From Lithobates sylvaticus (taxonomy: Eukaryota; Chordata; Amphibia; Anura; Ranidae), in NCBI GenBank assembly GCA_028564925.1, contig CM053030.1, positions 401,675,073 through 401,739,072 of the forward strand: a DNA stretch of 64,000 nt, in the 5' to 3' direction. The notes under the pieces were generated by a model. It was given only the letters and a program-made list of their open reading frames with translations. It was not told the origin of the DNA and searched no databases. Below are positions 46,497 to 58,651 of the stretch, in pieces. A program made the position numbers and the translations under genes. Position 1 is the first letter of the stretch. Every line of letters begins with the position of its first letter.

Positions 46497-49400
46497 GTGA
46501 GAAGTCTGTCCATGTACAGTATAGGATGCACTCAATACTTGGTCGGGGCTCCTTTTGCATGAACTGCGGCATCAATATAACATGGCATGGAGGTGATCAG
46601 CCTGTGGCACCGATGAGTAGGGATGAGCCGAACACCCCCCGTTCGTTTCGCACTAGAACATGCAAACAGGCCAAAAATTCGTTCGAACACACGAACACCA
46701 TTAAAGTCTATGGGACACGAACATGAATAATCAAAAGTGCTAATTTTAAAGGCTTATATGCAAGTTATTGTCATAAAAAGGGTTTGGGGACCTGGGTCCT
46801 GCCCCAGGGGACATGTATCAATGCAAAAAAAAAAAGTTTTAAAAACTGCATTTTTTTCGGGAGCAGTGATTTTAATAATGCTTAAAGTGAAACAATAAAA
46901 GTGTAATATTCCTTTAAATTTCATACCTGGGGGTGTCTATAGTTTGCCTGTAAAGGGGTGCATGTTTCCCATGTTTAAAACAGTCTGACAGCAAAATGAC
47001 ACTTCTAACGGTAAAAAAAGTAATTTAAAACTACTCATAGCTACAATGAATTGTCGGTCCGCAATACACATAAAAGTTCATTAATAAAAATGGCATGGGG
47101 ATTTCCCCACTGGGGAACCCCGAACCCAAATTTTTAGAAAAATGCGTGGGGGTCCCCCTAAATTCCATACCAGGCCCTTCAGGTCTGGTATGGATATTAA
47201 GGGGAACCCCATGCCAAAAAAAAAAAAAAATGGTGTGGGGTCCCCCTCAAAATCCATACCAGACCCTTATCCAAGCACGCAACCTGGCAGGTCGCAGGAA
47301 AAGAGGGGGGACGAGAGTGCGCCCCCCCTCCTGAACCATACCAGGCCACATGCCCTCAACATTGGGAGGGTGCTTTGAGGTAGCCCCTCAAAGCACCTTG
47401 TCCACATGTTGATGGGGAGAAGGGCCTCATCCCCACAACCCTTGCCCGGTGGTTGTGGGGGTCTGCGGGGCGGGGGGCTTAACAAGGGGAGCCCCCAGAT
47501 CCCGCCCCCCCTGTGTGAATTGGTAATGGGGTACTAATGTACCCCTACTATTTCAAAAAGGTTAAAAAAGACAAAAGACAGTTTTTGACAAGTCCTTTAT
47601 TAAATTCTTCTTCTTTGCGCTTCTTTTTTCATCTTCTTTTTTCTGGTCTTCCTTCAGTGTTGTTCTTCTTCTCCATCTTCTTCTTCCTCTGCTCCTCTCC
47701 TCTGATGCACGGGGACTTCCCTATGGCTTTCCCCGTGTTGTCAGAGGGAGACGGGGTCACCTGTTTATGGGTGACTCTGCCCCCTCTGACATCACAGGGA
47801 AAGCCATAGGGAAGTCCCTGTGTGTCAGAGGAGGGGAGGGTCACCGGATGGCCACACCCTTCGTTATTTAATAAGTGTCAGAAGAAGCGAAGCGTCACAC
47901 TGCTGAAGACTCCCACAGAGGCGGTTCGTGCTGACGGCGCCGAGAAGAAGCCGGAGCAAGATGCGGGACGAGAAGAGCGGAGGAAGAAGAAGATGAAGAA
48001 GATGAAGAAGAAGATGAAGAAGATGCAGATGAAGAAGAAGATGGAGAAGAAGATGGAGAAGAAGATGGAGAAGAAGAACAACATCGAAGGAAGACCAGAA
48101 GAAAGAAGATGAAAGAAGAAGCACAAAGAAGAAGAATTTAATAAAGGACTTGTCAAAAACTGTCTCTTGTGTTTTTTAACCTTTTTGTCACTTTTTTTGT
48201 GAAATGGTAAGGGTACATTCGTACCCCACTACCAATTCACACAGGAGGGGTGGGATCTGGGGGTCCCCTTGTTAAAGGGGGCTTCCAGCGTCCGATAAGT
48301 CCCCCCGCCCAGCAGACCCCTACAACCACCGGGCAAGGGTTGTGGGGATGAGGCCCTTCTCCCCATCAACATGGGGACAAGGTGCTTTGAGGGGCTACCT
48401 CAAAGCACCCTCCCAATGTTGAGGGCATGTGGCCTGATCTGGTTCAGGAAGGGGAGCGCTCTCTCGTCCCCTCCTCTATTCCTGCGGCCTGCCAGGTTGC
48501 GTGCTCGGATAAGGATCTGGTATGGATTTTTGGGGGGATCCCACACCATTTTTTTTTTTTTTTTGGTGCGGGGTTCCCCTTAATATCCATACCAGACCTG
48601 AAGGGCCTGGTATGGAATTTATGGGGATCCCCACGCATTTTTTTTTTTAATCTTGGTTCGGGGGTCCTCTGTGGGGAAATTCCATGCTGTTTTTATCAAT
48701 GAACTTTTATGTGTATTGCGGACCGACAATGCATTGTAGCCGCGAGTAGTTTTAAATTACTTTTTTTTTCCTTTAGAAATGTCATTTTGCTGTCAGACTG
48801 TTCTAAACACGGGAAACATGCGCCCCTTTACAGGCATACTATAGACACCCCCAGGTACAAAATTTAAAGGAATATTACACTTTTATTGTTTCACTTTAAG
48901 CATTATTAAAATCACTGCTCCCGAAAAAAACAGGCCTTTTTAAAACTTTTTTTTGCATTGATACATGTCCCCTGGGGCAGGACCCAGGTCCCAAAACACT
49001 TTTTATGACAATACCATGCATATAAGCCTTTAAAATTAGCACTTTTGATTTCTCCCATAGACTTTTAAAGGGTGTTCCGTGGATTTCGAATTTGCTGCAA
49101 ATTTGTTCGCAAAATTGTTCGCTGTTCGGCAAACTGGCAAACAGCCAATGTTCGAGTCGAACATGAGCTTGACTGGAACATAAAGCTCATCCCTGCTGCT
49201 GAGGTGTTATGGAAACCCAGGTTGCTTTGATAGCGGCCTTCAGCTCGTCTGCATTGTTGGGTCTGGTGTCTCTCATCTTCCCCTTACAATACCCCACAGA
49301 TTCTCTATGGGATTTAGGTCAGGCGGGTTTGCTGGCTAATCGAGCACAGTGATCCTATGATCATGTGACCAGGTATTGGTATTTGGCAGTGCCAAGTCCT

Positions 49401-49970
49401 GCTGGAACATGAAATCAGCATCTCCATAAAGCTGGTCAGCAGAGGGAAGCATGAAGTGCTCTAGAATTTCCTGACTTTGGACTTGATATAACACAGAGGA
49501 CCAACACCAGCAGAGGACATGGCTCCCCAAATCATCACTAACTGTGGAAACTTCACACTGGATGTCATGCAACTTGGATTCTGTGCTTCTCCGCTCTTCC
49601 TCCAGACTCTGGGAACTTGATTTCCAAATAAAATGCAAAATATTCCAGTCAGTGATGATTTGGGGAGTCGTGTCATCTGCTGGTGTTGGTCCTCTGTGTT
49701 TTATCAAGTCCAAAGTCAGTGCAGCCCTTTACCAGGAAATTCCAGAGCGCTTCATGCTTCCCTCTGCTGACCAGCTTCATGGAGATTCTGATTTCATTTT
49801 CCAGCCAGACTTGGCACCTCCCACACTGCCAAAACTACCAATACCTGGTCACATGATCATGGTATCACTGTGCTTGATTGGTCAGAAAACTCGCCTGACC
49901 TAAACCCCATAGAGAATCTGTGGGGTATTGCCAAGAAGAAGGTGAGAGACACCAGAAAACAGGTCACAGG
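46497..49970. mobile_element. inverted Tc1-like composite 3, split by a hAT foldback
   Basis: The arms at 46,497-46,617 and 49,196-49,960 match composites 1 and 2, with the same inverted arrangement (minus-strand transposase remnant then plus-strand remnant with VMIWGV, then NPIENLWG). The 2.6-kb hAT element lies between. Confidence 0.8.
46618..49195. mobile_element. hAT foldback element, 2.58 kb, complete
   Basis: Terminus TAGGGATGAGC at the left and GCTCATCCCT at the right, with an 8-bp duplication (CCGATGAG left, CTGCTGAG right; two mismatches) that restores the interrupted Tc1 sequence. Almost the whole element is one giant inverted repeat with arms of about 1.2 kb around a centre near 47,860. 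Near the centre is an AGAAGATG-type purine tract facing its complement. No transposase, so nonautonomous. Confidence 0.85.
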
Positions 49971-50496
49971 AGTGCAGAACAAAGTGCAGTCCAATGATCC
50001 ATAGAAGTATAGATAAAATAGCTTTGGCCGTACTTCTCCTGTAATCACTTAATATCACAAGTGGTGATCAGATGTGGGCAACAGATGGTGGAAATATCCA
50101 GAGCTTCACTCCTACGGGGCGTTCATGCCAGGAATGGATGTTGGCACTTTGTGTGGAAGAGCAGCCAGGAAAAATGCATTGCATGTACCTGCGGGAAAAA
50201 GAGAGAAAATCTCAGAGGGTGGAACTGAGACAATGTCTCCGCCAGTGATGGAGATGGTGGGAGAACGGTGGAAATGGTTGAAAATTATGGCAAATCATTA
50301 TTACAAAATCTTAGCAAACTGAGACAATTCTGCCACCAATGATGTAATATTCTACAGAATAATCAATGAAGAATGATACCAAGAAAAGGTCACTTATAGC
50401 TGCAACTAGTTTTGTTTTCTATGTGTTCCTGGCCTTTAAATTTTTTTATTTTTCACGATTTTTTAAGTTATACATATTGTTATTTCTTTCATTTAG

Positions 50497-50529
50497 AGGG
50501 AATCGTTCCCTATTCTGGCGAGCTTTCAG
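50497..50529 (+). CDS. gene 2 exon B' (33 nt)
   Basis: Phase-1 reading EGIVPYSGELS. Six base differences from gene 1 B' in 33, all amino-acid changing, against about 4-5% in the intron immediately downstream. Confidence 0.65.
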
Positions 50530-51089
50530 GTAAGTGATGAAAAGGAAGCTCTAGTTTATATCCTGTATGAGTATATATTATACAGCTTATGGGTCTTGAA
50601 TCGTTTGAGCTCCAGGAGCTTTTACCCCCTTTATGACCAGGCCATTTATTTCTATTAAGCACTGCGCTACTTTAACTGCCAAGTGCTCAGTCATTGAACA
50701 CTGTACCCAAATTACATTTATATTATTATTTTTTCACACAAATAGAGCTTTCTTCTGGTGGTATTTGATCACCCCTGGGTTTTTTATTTTTTATAATTCT
50801 GAAAAAAATCTAATATTTTCTACTTTCTGTTATAAAACATATCCAATAAAATCAAAGTTCTTCATAAATTTAGGCCACAATGTATTCTACTACACATCTT
50901 TTTAAAAAAAAATCCCAATAAGTGTATAATAATTGGTTTGTGTGAATGTGATAGCGTCTATAAAACTATGGTGTATATATATATATATAAAATTGATCAG
51001 TCCTGATGTATTAATCGCTGATCTTATTTTTTGAAGGCCTTAAAATGCCAGGAAAGTACAAATACCCCCCAAATGAACCCTTTTTGTCA

Positions 51090-52280
51090 AGTAGACCGTC
51101 TGAGGTATTTATTTGCCGCCACACACGCTTGACACCATCTGAACCAAATAAGTTTCTCTTGGTCTCATCAGACCACAGGACATGGTACCAGTAGTCCATG
51201 TCCTTAGTCTGCTTTTCTTCAGCAAACTATTTGCGGGCTTTCCGGTGCATCATCTTTAGAAGAGGCTTCCTTCTGGGACGACAGCCATGTAGACCAATTT
51301 GATGCAGTGTGCGGCGTATGGTCATATGTCTATTTCCCAAAAGACAACCTCTGGATATGACGCTGAGCACATGCACTCAACTTCTTTGGTCAACCATGGC
51401 GAGGCCTGTTCTGAGTGGAACCTGTCCTGTTAAACCGCTGTATGGTCTTGACCACCGTGCTGCAGCTCAGTTTCAGGGTCTTGGCAATCTTCTTATAGCC
51501 TAGGCCATCTTTATGTAGAGTAAAAATTGTTTTTTTCAGATCCTCAGATAGTTCTTGAGGTGCCATTTTGAACTTCCAGTGACCAGTATGAGAGCGTGAG
51601 AGTGATAACACCTAAGTTAACACACCTTCTTCCCATTCACACCTGAGACCTTGTTACACTAAAAATTCACATGACACCGGGGAGGGAAAAAGGCTAATTG
51701 GGCCCAATTTGGACATTTTCACTTTTCAGCATGAGCCCCTCCCTTCGTAAGACTGGGCCGCAGGGCAGTAGTCCAACATGATAACGACCCCAAACACACC
51801 TCAAAGAGGACCACTCCCTTGCTAAAGAAGCTGAGGGTAAAGGTTATGGACTGGCCAAGCATGTCTCCAGACCTAAATCCTATTGATCATCTCTGGGGCA
51901 TCCTCAAACGGAAGATGGAGAAGCGCAAGGTCTCTAACATCCACCAGCTCCGTGATGTCATCATGGAGGAGTGGAAGAGGACTCCAGTGACAACCTGTGA
52001 AGCTCTGGTGACCTCCATGCCCAAGAGGGTTAAGGCATTGCTGGAAAATAATGGTGGCCACACAAAATATTGACACTTTGGGCACAATTTGGACATTTTC
52101 ACTTAGGGGTGTACTCACTTTTGTTGCCAGCGGTTTAGACATTAATGGCTGTGTGTTGAGTTATTTTGAGGGGACAGCAAATTTACACTGTTATACAAGC
52201 TGTACACTCACTACTTTACATTGTAGACAAGTGTCATTTCTTCAGTGTTGTCACATGAAAAGATAGAAGAAAATATTTAC
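51090..52280. mobile_element. Tc1-like composite: N-terminal part (-) joined to C-terminal part (+)
   Basis: The minus-strand segment 51,720-51,090 carries the helix-turn-helix and middle of the transposase. The plus-strand segment 51,730-52,073 carries MSPDLNPIDHLWG to NNGGHTKY, then the terminal region. The opposed orientation implies inversion or nesting. Not functional. Confidence 0.8.
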
Positions 52281-52293
52281 AAAAATGTGACGG

Positions 52294-52297
<4 letters not shown>

Positions 52298-52353
<56 letters not shown>

Positions 52354-52376
52354 ATATATCTATATCTACATCTAAA

Positions 52377-52419
<43 letters not shown>

Positions 52420-52430
52420 ATATCTGTAGC
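52298..52430. repeat. TA and CTAT microsatellites
   Basis: A TA run of about 50 bp, then about a dozen CTAT units. Confidence 0.95.
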
Positions 52431-53010
52431 GGTACCCCCATTGGGGCTGCTCATTTGTTCGATTTCCCTCTGGCTATCCCGGCTACTCAGGGCTACCCTT
52501 ACCTCTGACACCTCAGGTTCCATGTTTTCAGTAAAAGGTTACACACACAGTTGTGATTGAATAATGTAATTAGTTTACTGAAAATAGATTTAGTTAAAAG
52601 AAAAAAACTTCTCTCAAATTCTCTTATACAAACAGTGGCAATAAAGATATTATCAAATGTTCACTCTAACACACACTGAATAAACAGTGCGCGCAGACGC
52701 GTCTCCAAGTGGGACTGATGCTTAGGGTGATAACACCTTAACACTGGGCACCTTCCCACTTCCAGTACAGCTGCACAAACACCCACCGAAACTGCAGTAC
52801 ACTAGCAAGCACTACCAAGAAACAATACAATACAGTATGTATGCTCAAGAGCTCCCCTTGCGGTGTAATGCAGATCTTAGAGTCACAGAATCAGTAGGCC
52901 TTATAATGAATGGTATAGTCTCGTGTCTTCTTTCTTCAGCTAGCCATACAGTATTATACTGCAGTATTTGTATTTGCCAATTTGTGAAAAATTGGTGAGA
53001 ACTCTTTAAA
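52431..53010. other. intron, nothing recognised
   Basis: Mixed-composition sequence without a convincing frame or identifiable repeat. Confidence 0.3.
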
Positions 53011-53825
53011 TGGAGGGTTACATAGGTAGCTGTGGATGGACATGGGGGGGTGGGGGATACAGAGGTGGTTGTGGACAGGGGGGGCAGAGGTGGCTGTGGA
53101 CAGAGGGGTTACAGAAGTGGCGGGGGGTTACAGAAGTGGCTTTGGATGGTGGGCACAGAAGTGGCTGTGGACGGGTGTACAGAAGTGGCTGTGGACGGGG
53201 GGGTTACAGTAGTGGCTGTGGATGGACATGGGGGTGGGGGATACAGAGGTGGTTGTGGACAGGGGGCAGAGGTGGCTGTGGACAGAGGGCTTACAGAAGT
53301 GGCTGTGGACAGGGGGTACAGAAGTGGCTGTGAACGAGGGGTGCAGAAGTGGCTGTGGACGGGGGGGTACAGAAGTGGCTGTGGACGGGTGTACAGAAGT
53401 GGCTATGGACGGGGGGATTACAGTAGTGGCTGTGGATGGACATGGGGAGGGGGATACAGAGGTGGTTGTGGACAGGGGGCAGAGGTGGCTGCGGACAGAG
53501 GGGTTACAGAAGTGGCGGGGGGTTACAGAAGTGGCTTTGGATGGGGGGTACAGAAGTGGCTGTGGACAGGGGGGTACAGAAGTGACTGTGGACCGGGGTT
53601 ACAGAAGTGGCTGTGGACGGGGGGGGGTTACAGTAGTGGCTGTGGATGGACATGGGGGGTGGGGGATACAGAGGTGGTTGTGGACAGGGGGGCAGAGGTG
53701 GCTGTGGACAGAGGGCTTACAGAAGTGGCTGTGGACAGGTGGTACAGAAGTGGCTGTGAACGAGGGGTGCAGAAGTGGCTGTGGACGGGGGGGTACAGAA
53801 GTGGCTGTGGACGGGGGTCCAAACA
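53010..53825. repeat. G-rich minisatellite with higher-order repeats
   Basis: Basic unit about 26 bp (ACAGAAGTGGCTGTGGACGG), organised in blocks of roughly 190-213 bp, each beginning with TGGATGGACATGGGG (53,033, 53,220, 53,433, 53,644). Strongly G-rich on the plus strand. Confidence 0.9.
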
Positions 53826-53961
53826 ATATTAAAGACGGCCCTGCAGGAACGGTTGATGACACTTTTTGTGGAAGAGCAGCCAGGCAAAAAACATTGCATG
53901 TTGCAGGCGATGTATCTGCGGGAAAAGAGTAAAAAAACTCAGAAGGTGTAACTGAGACAAT

Positions 53962-54255
53962 GGGGTTGATTTACTAAAGGAAAATAGACTGTGCACTTTG
54001 CAAAGTGCAGTTGCACTCTGCGAGAGAAGTTGCTTCAGAGCTTAGTAAATGAGGAAAAGCTCTGCTGAATTCCATCATCCAATCATATGCAAGCAAAAAG
54101 GCTGTTTTTTTGTTTTTTTTTCCTTGCATGTGATTGGTTATTCTTTGCAAAGTGAAGCTTTACCTCATTTACTAAGCTCTAGAGCAACTGCACTTGCAGA
54201 GGGCAATTGCACTTTGCAAAGTGCACAGTCTATTTGCCTTTAGTAAATTAACCCC
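53962..54255. mobile_element. AAT-target MITE of a second family (294 bp)
   Basis: Long terminal repeats starting GGGGTTGATTTACTAAAGG, then GTGCACTTTGCAAAGTGCA. Flanked by AAT (53,959-53,961; 54,256-54,258) at the same target as the cassette MITEs, but only the outer roughly 20 bases resemble them. Confidence 0.85.
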
Positions 54256-54506
54256 AATGTCTCCGCCAGTGTTGGAGATGGTGGGAGAACGGTGGAAATG
54301 GCTGAAAATTATGGCAAATTATTATTACAAAATCTTAGAAAATTGGGACAATTCTGCCACCAATGATGTAATATTCTACTGAATAATCAATGGAGAATGA
54401 TACCAAGAAAAGGTCACTTATAGCTGCAACTAGTTTTGTTTTTTTATGTTTCTGTCCCTTAATAATGATTTTTTTATGAAATTAATCATATTCTTATTTT
54501 TTTTAG

Positions 54507-54544
54507 TTTACTATCAGTCTTTGAGAAAGCTGAGGATCATTTAG
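54507..54544 (+). pseudogene. doubtful gene 2 exon
   Basis: With the acceptor ATCAG at 54,517 the exon is 27 nt (54,518-54,544) and reads VFEKAEDHL in phase 1. With the stronger upstream acceptor it is 38 nt and ends in a stop. Flanks match B exons. A B-type donor flank without an exon also occurs at about 54,952. Confidence 0.4.
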
Positions 54545-55004
54545 GTAAGTAACGAAAAGGAAGCTTTAGCTTATATCATGTATAGAATACAGCTTATGGC
54601 TCTATGGAACTCTGTATTATCTACTTGACCCCCGGAAAGCTTCCCCCGATCATGACCACGACATTTTACGCTACTCAGCACTGCGCTACTTTAACTGGCA
54701 ATTGCCCGGTCATACAACGCTCTACCCAAATGAAATGTATAGCTTTTTTTTTGCACAAATAGAGCCTTCTTTTGGTGGTATTTAATCACCTCTGGAGTTT
54801 TTAATTTTTTACTATATAAACAAAAAAAAAGACAGAAAAGTTAGAAAAAACAAACAAACAATATTTTCTACTTTCTGTGTTAAGCAAATCCAATAAAATC
54901 AAAATTCTTCATAAATTTAGACTAAAATGTATTATTGAGGCTCCATGTAAGTGATGAAAGGGAAGATCTAGTTTATAGCATGTATAAATGTATAAATTTT
55001 TTTA

Positions 55005-55988
55005 AAAACTGACGTTTTTTCAGGAGCAGTGATTTTAATAATGCTTAAAGTGAAACAATAAAAGTGTAATATTCCTTTAAATTTCGCACCTGGGGGTGTC
55101 TATAGTATGCCTGTAAAGGGGCGCATGTTTCCTGTGCTTAGAACTGTCCCTGCAGAAAGTGTCATTTTTGCAGGAAAAAAATCTATTTAAAATCACTCGC
55201 GGCTAATGAATTGACGGCTCCTGTAACACAGAGAACAGTCATTCATTGAAAGTCATTGATAAAAAAAAAGTCATTGATAAAAAAAATTTAAAAATGTAAA
55301 AGAAAAAGCGTGGGGGTCCCCCCAAATTCAAAAACTAGGCCCTCCAGGTCTGCTATGGATATTAAGGGGAACCCCAGCCAAAAAAAAAATGGCGTGGGGT
55401 CCCCCTCAAAATCCATACCAGACCCTTGAGGTCTGGAATAGATTTTAAGGGGAACCCCGGCCAAAAAAAAAATGGCGTGGGGTCCCCCTCAAAATCCATA
55501 CCAGACCCTTATCCGAGCACGCAACCTGGCAGGCCGCAGGAAAAGAGGGGGGGGGGGACGAGAGTGGCCCACCTCCCTCCTGAACCGTACCAGGCCACAT
55601 GCCCTCAACATTGGGAGGGTGCTTTGGGGTCCCCCCCAAAGCACCTTGTCCCCATGTTGATGAGGACAAGGGCCTCTTCCCCACAACCCTGGCCATTGGT
55701 TGTGGGGTCTGCGGGCAGGGGGCTTATCGGAATCTGGAAGCCCCCTATAACAAGGGGACCCCCAGATACCGCCCCCCCCCTGTGTGAAATGGTAAGGGGG
55801 TACAAAAAACCCCTACCATTTCACCAAAAAAGTGTCAAAAATTGTAAAAATGACAGGAGACGGTCTTTGAAATTCCTTTATTAAAATCTTCTTTCTTCTG
55901 GCCCAAATAGTTCTGGGCTCGCCGAACGGGCAAACGCCCGATGTTCTATTCGAACATGGGTTTGAATCGAACACCGGGCCCATCCCTA
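55005..55988. mobile_element. hAT foldback element, right part
   Basis: Ends GCCCATCCCTA at 55,988. Left terminus absent. Arms pair only partly. Confidence 0.7.
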
Positions 55989-56015
55989 GTGAGCAGTAAA
56001 TGGAACATGGATCAT

Positions 56016-56064
56016 GGATCAACGTGTTTCGCCCACAATAGAAGAGAGGGCTTCTTCAGGATCC
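56016..56064 (-). ncRNA. well-kept hammerhead-ribozyme-like fold
   Basis: Minus strand: GGATC, CTGAAGA, an A, stem II GCCC/GGGC with a 13-nt loop, GAAA, a minimal stem III (ACACGT), U, GATCC. The five-pair stem I and four-pair stem II are perfect. Deviation: one extra A before stem II. Confidence 0.5.
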
Positions 56065-56304
56065 AGTTGGCAGTTTTGGCTAAAATCTGATATCTTTTAC
56101 GGTGATCAAAAAGGCCACATCAGCAATTCACTATGCCTGACATGGGGAAATCCAATCAAAGGTGTGTGCCCAGAATTATATTCAAGAATGTGGAAGACGA
56201 AAAACAATAAAGATTCTCTTGCATATATATGATTGTATGATTATATAAATGTATGATTTATTCTGCATTTTATGTAATAACCTCTCTTTTTGTATGTCAT
56301 GAAG

Positions 56305-56550
56305 GAAACCGGAGCTAGGATTCAGTTGTAGTGCTGAAACCCATCAATGGTCTATGGAGGAAATGTATATGTGATTGCAAATATGACCTTACTGTGGAGG
56401 CAAAAGTTATCTGTCAGGGAAGTAGAAGCTGATGACTCAGAAACACTCCAAACAGCGAATCATCTACAGGGATGTTTTTTTAACACAGAGGACATGTTTT
56501 GCACATGATTGGATGCTTAAAAAAATAAATAAAGAATATGTCAACCCAAC
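56305..56550 (+). CDS. gene 2 probable terminal exon (stop at 56,316-56,318)
   Basis: Acceptor CTCTCTTTTTGTATGTCATGAAG. Phase 1 gives GNRS then TAG. The first two residues match the GN start of the gene 1 terminal exon. AATAAA motifs at 56,524-56,533 would end a roughly 245-nt exon. The short coding part and weak similarity keep confidence low. Confidence 0.4.
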
Positions 56551-56896
56551 ATTTCATGTTTCTGATGTGTGGCTTCTGTACCATGGACTTGTATGAAAAA
56601 GTATCCTGTTCTCTTTATATTGCTTCCGTTCCTTTCCTTATTACTTCCTTTCCCCTTCTCATAAACTGACCACACTAGGCATGAGAGTACAGCATGGTCA
56701 ATTCTCTAGCTGAGCTGGAAACAGCCTGGTCTCCTACAATGATCAGACTTGTCCTGACATGCCCCCCCCCCCTGCACAGCCATTCACTGGAAAGATCAAG
56801 GTGCTGCTCTTTCTCCTCCCCCTTCTCTCTCAGCTCCTTATGAGAACAAAGGGGGGAAGGGAAAATGTGTTTATGTCTTTGCCTCTCATTTCTATT
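56551..56896. other. intergenic, no gene
   Basis: Pyrimidine-rich in places (CTCCCCCTTCTCTCTC), otherwise unremarkable. Confidence 0.4.
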
Positions 56897-56900
56897 TTAA

Positions 56901-57873
56901 CCACTTAAGGACCGGAAGATTTGCCCCTTAATGACCAGTCCATTTTTTGCAATACGGCACTGCGTCGCTTTAACTGACAATTGTGCGGTCGTGTGATGTT
57001 GTACCCAAACAAAATTTATGTCCTTTTTCCCCACAAATAGAGCTTTCTTTTTTCGTGGGATTTAATCACCTCTGCAGTTTTTATTTTTTGCACTATAAAC
57101 AAAAAGAGTGACAATTTAAAAAAAAAAAAAAATAATATTTTTTACTTTTTTTGCTATATAAAATATTCCCCCAATTTTGTTTTTTAAACGAATTTCTTCC
57201 TCAGTTTAGGCCGATATGTATTCTTCTACATATTTTTGGTAAAAAAATAAATCGCAATAAGCGTATATTGATTTGTTTGCACAAAAGTTATAGCATCTAC
57301 AAACTAGGGAATAGATTTAGGGCATTTTTCTTATGATTTTTTTTTTTACTAGTAATGGCGGTGATCTGCAATTTTTAATGGCACTGCGACATTGCGGCGG
57401 AAACATCGGACACTTTTGACACTATTTTGGGACCATTGACACATATACAGTGATCAGAGCTAAAAAATAGCCACTGATTACTGTATACATGTCACTGGCA
57501 GGGAAAGGGCTAACACTAGGGGGCGATCAAGGGGTTAAGTGTGTGTCCTAGGGAGTGATTCTAACTGTGGGGGGGATGGGACCGACTGGGGGAGGAGACC
57601 GATCATTGTTTCTAAGCATTAGGGACAACAGATCAGTCTCCTCACCTGACAGAAAGGAGATTTGTCTGTTTACATTGACAGACTTCTGTTCTGTCTGTCA
57701 GGAGCGATCGCGGGTGCCCGGCGGACATCGCGGCCAGTGCATCAGCTCTGACGTCGTGCAGCGGGTGCATGTCTCCACTAGTGCTCTTAAAGCGGCCAAC
57801 GTACAGCTACGGCGGCGCGGCCAGAGAAGCCAACCTGCCGCAGTATAACTTCGGTGGCTGGTCCTCAAGTGGT
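56901..57873. mobile_element. TTAA-family element
   Basis: TTAA at 56,897-56,900, terminus CCACTTAAGGACCGG, and at the right GGTCCTCAAGTGGTTAGTTAA. Same AT-rich half as the copies at 30,602 and 62,681, in opposite orientation. Confidence 0.7.
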
Positions 57874-58127
57874 TAGTTAAACTGAATGGGTTGTTTCACA
57901 AGGTGAGGCTTTACAACTTTATCTTCACTGCAAAATAAAAAAAAACTCATCTTCTCTGACTTATCTTTGGCTCACTTATACATCTTAAAATGTGTACTGA
58001 TCTTTGTCTCACTCCTCCCTCATATATTATATAATTAAAATGAATAAATAATAAATACAGAGCTGCAATAATGTGTATATTTTATATCTTAAAACGTGTA
58101 AAAAAAACATGCTATAGAATAATGTAA

Positions 58128-58556
58128 AGGCCCAGACACACGATCAGACTTTGTACAAACTTTCCTGTGGATTTTTGTACAAAGGGCGTCGGCCGTGAAC
58201 TTGTATTGCATACACACGGCAAGACTTTTTCAGCCAACTTTCACCAAATCACATGGTTTTCCTGCTCTTTACCGCCACCTTTGGTCAACTTCTGTATTGT
58301 TGTCTGATCTTTTGCATTGGTTCTGAGCATGCGTGTTTGTACTTTGTACAAAAGTCCTATGGTTTTCTGTACACGTGATCGGACTTTGCTCCATCGGACT
58401 TTTGTTGCTGGAAAGTTTGTCCGTTCGCACAGCCAACAAAAGTCAGATGAAAACTGAAAAAGTTTGTCCGATGGAGCGTACACACGGTCGGATGTTGCCT
58501 TAAAACAGCTAATTTGCATGTTTGTTGTCAAAAAATCCAATCGTGTGTATGGGCCT
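58128..58556. mobile_element. Harbinger-type MITE, second family (429 bp)
   Basis: Termini AGGCCCAGACACACGAT and AATCGTGTGTATGGGCCT, flanked by TAA on both sides (58,125-58,127; 58,557-58,559). Internal GGACTTTGCTCC and TTTGTCCGATGGAG words resemble the 24,124 element. Confidence 0.75.
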
Positions 58557-58651
58557 TAACATGAAAAATGTATCAGCAGCAAACCTTCTGGGAGACATAT
58601 ACACAGTGAAAAAACATAAAAAACGTATAGCTTGGGCTAAAAAAAATCATA

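Noticed and set aside
47822-48112. Lys/Met-rich open frame and its Leu/Phe-rich complement
   Set aside because: Lies at the centre of the hAT foldback, in a purine tract facing its own complement.
53032-53932. Long plus-strand open frames rich in Gly, Val and Asp
   Set aside because: All three frames stay open over the G-rich minisatellite, as expected from composition alone.
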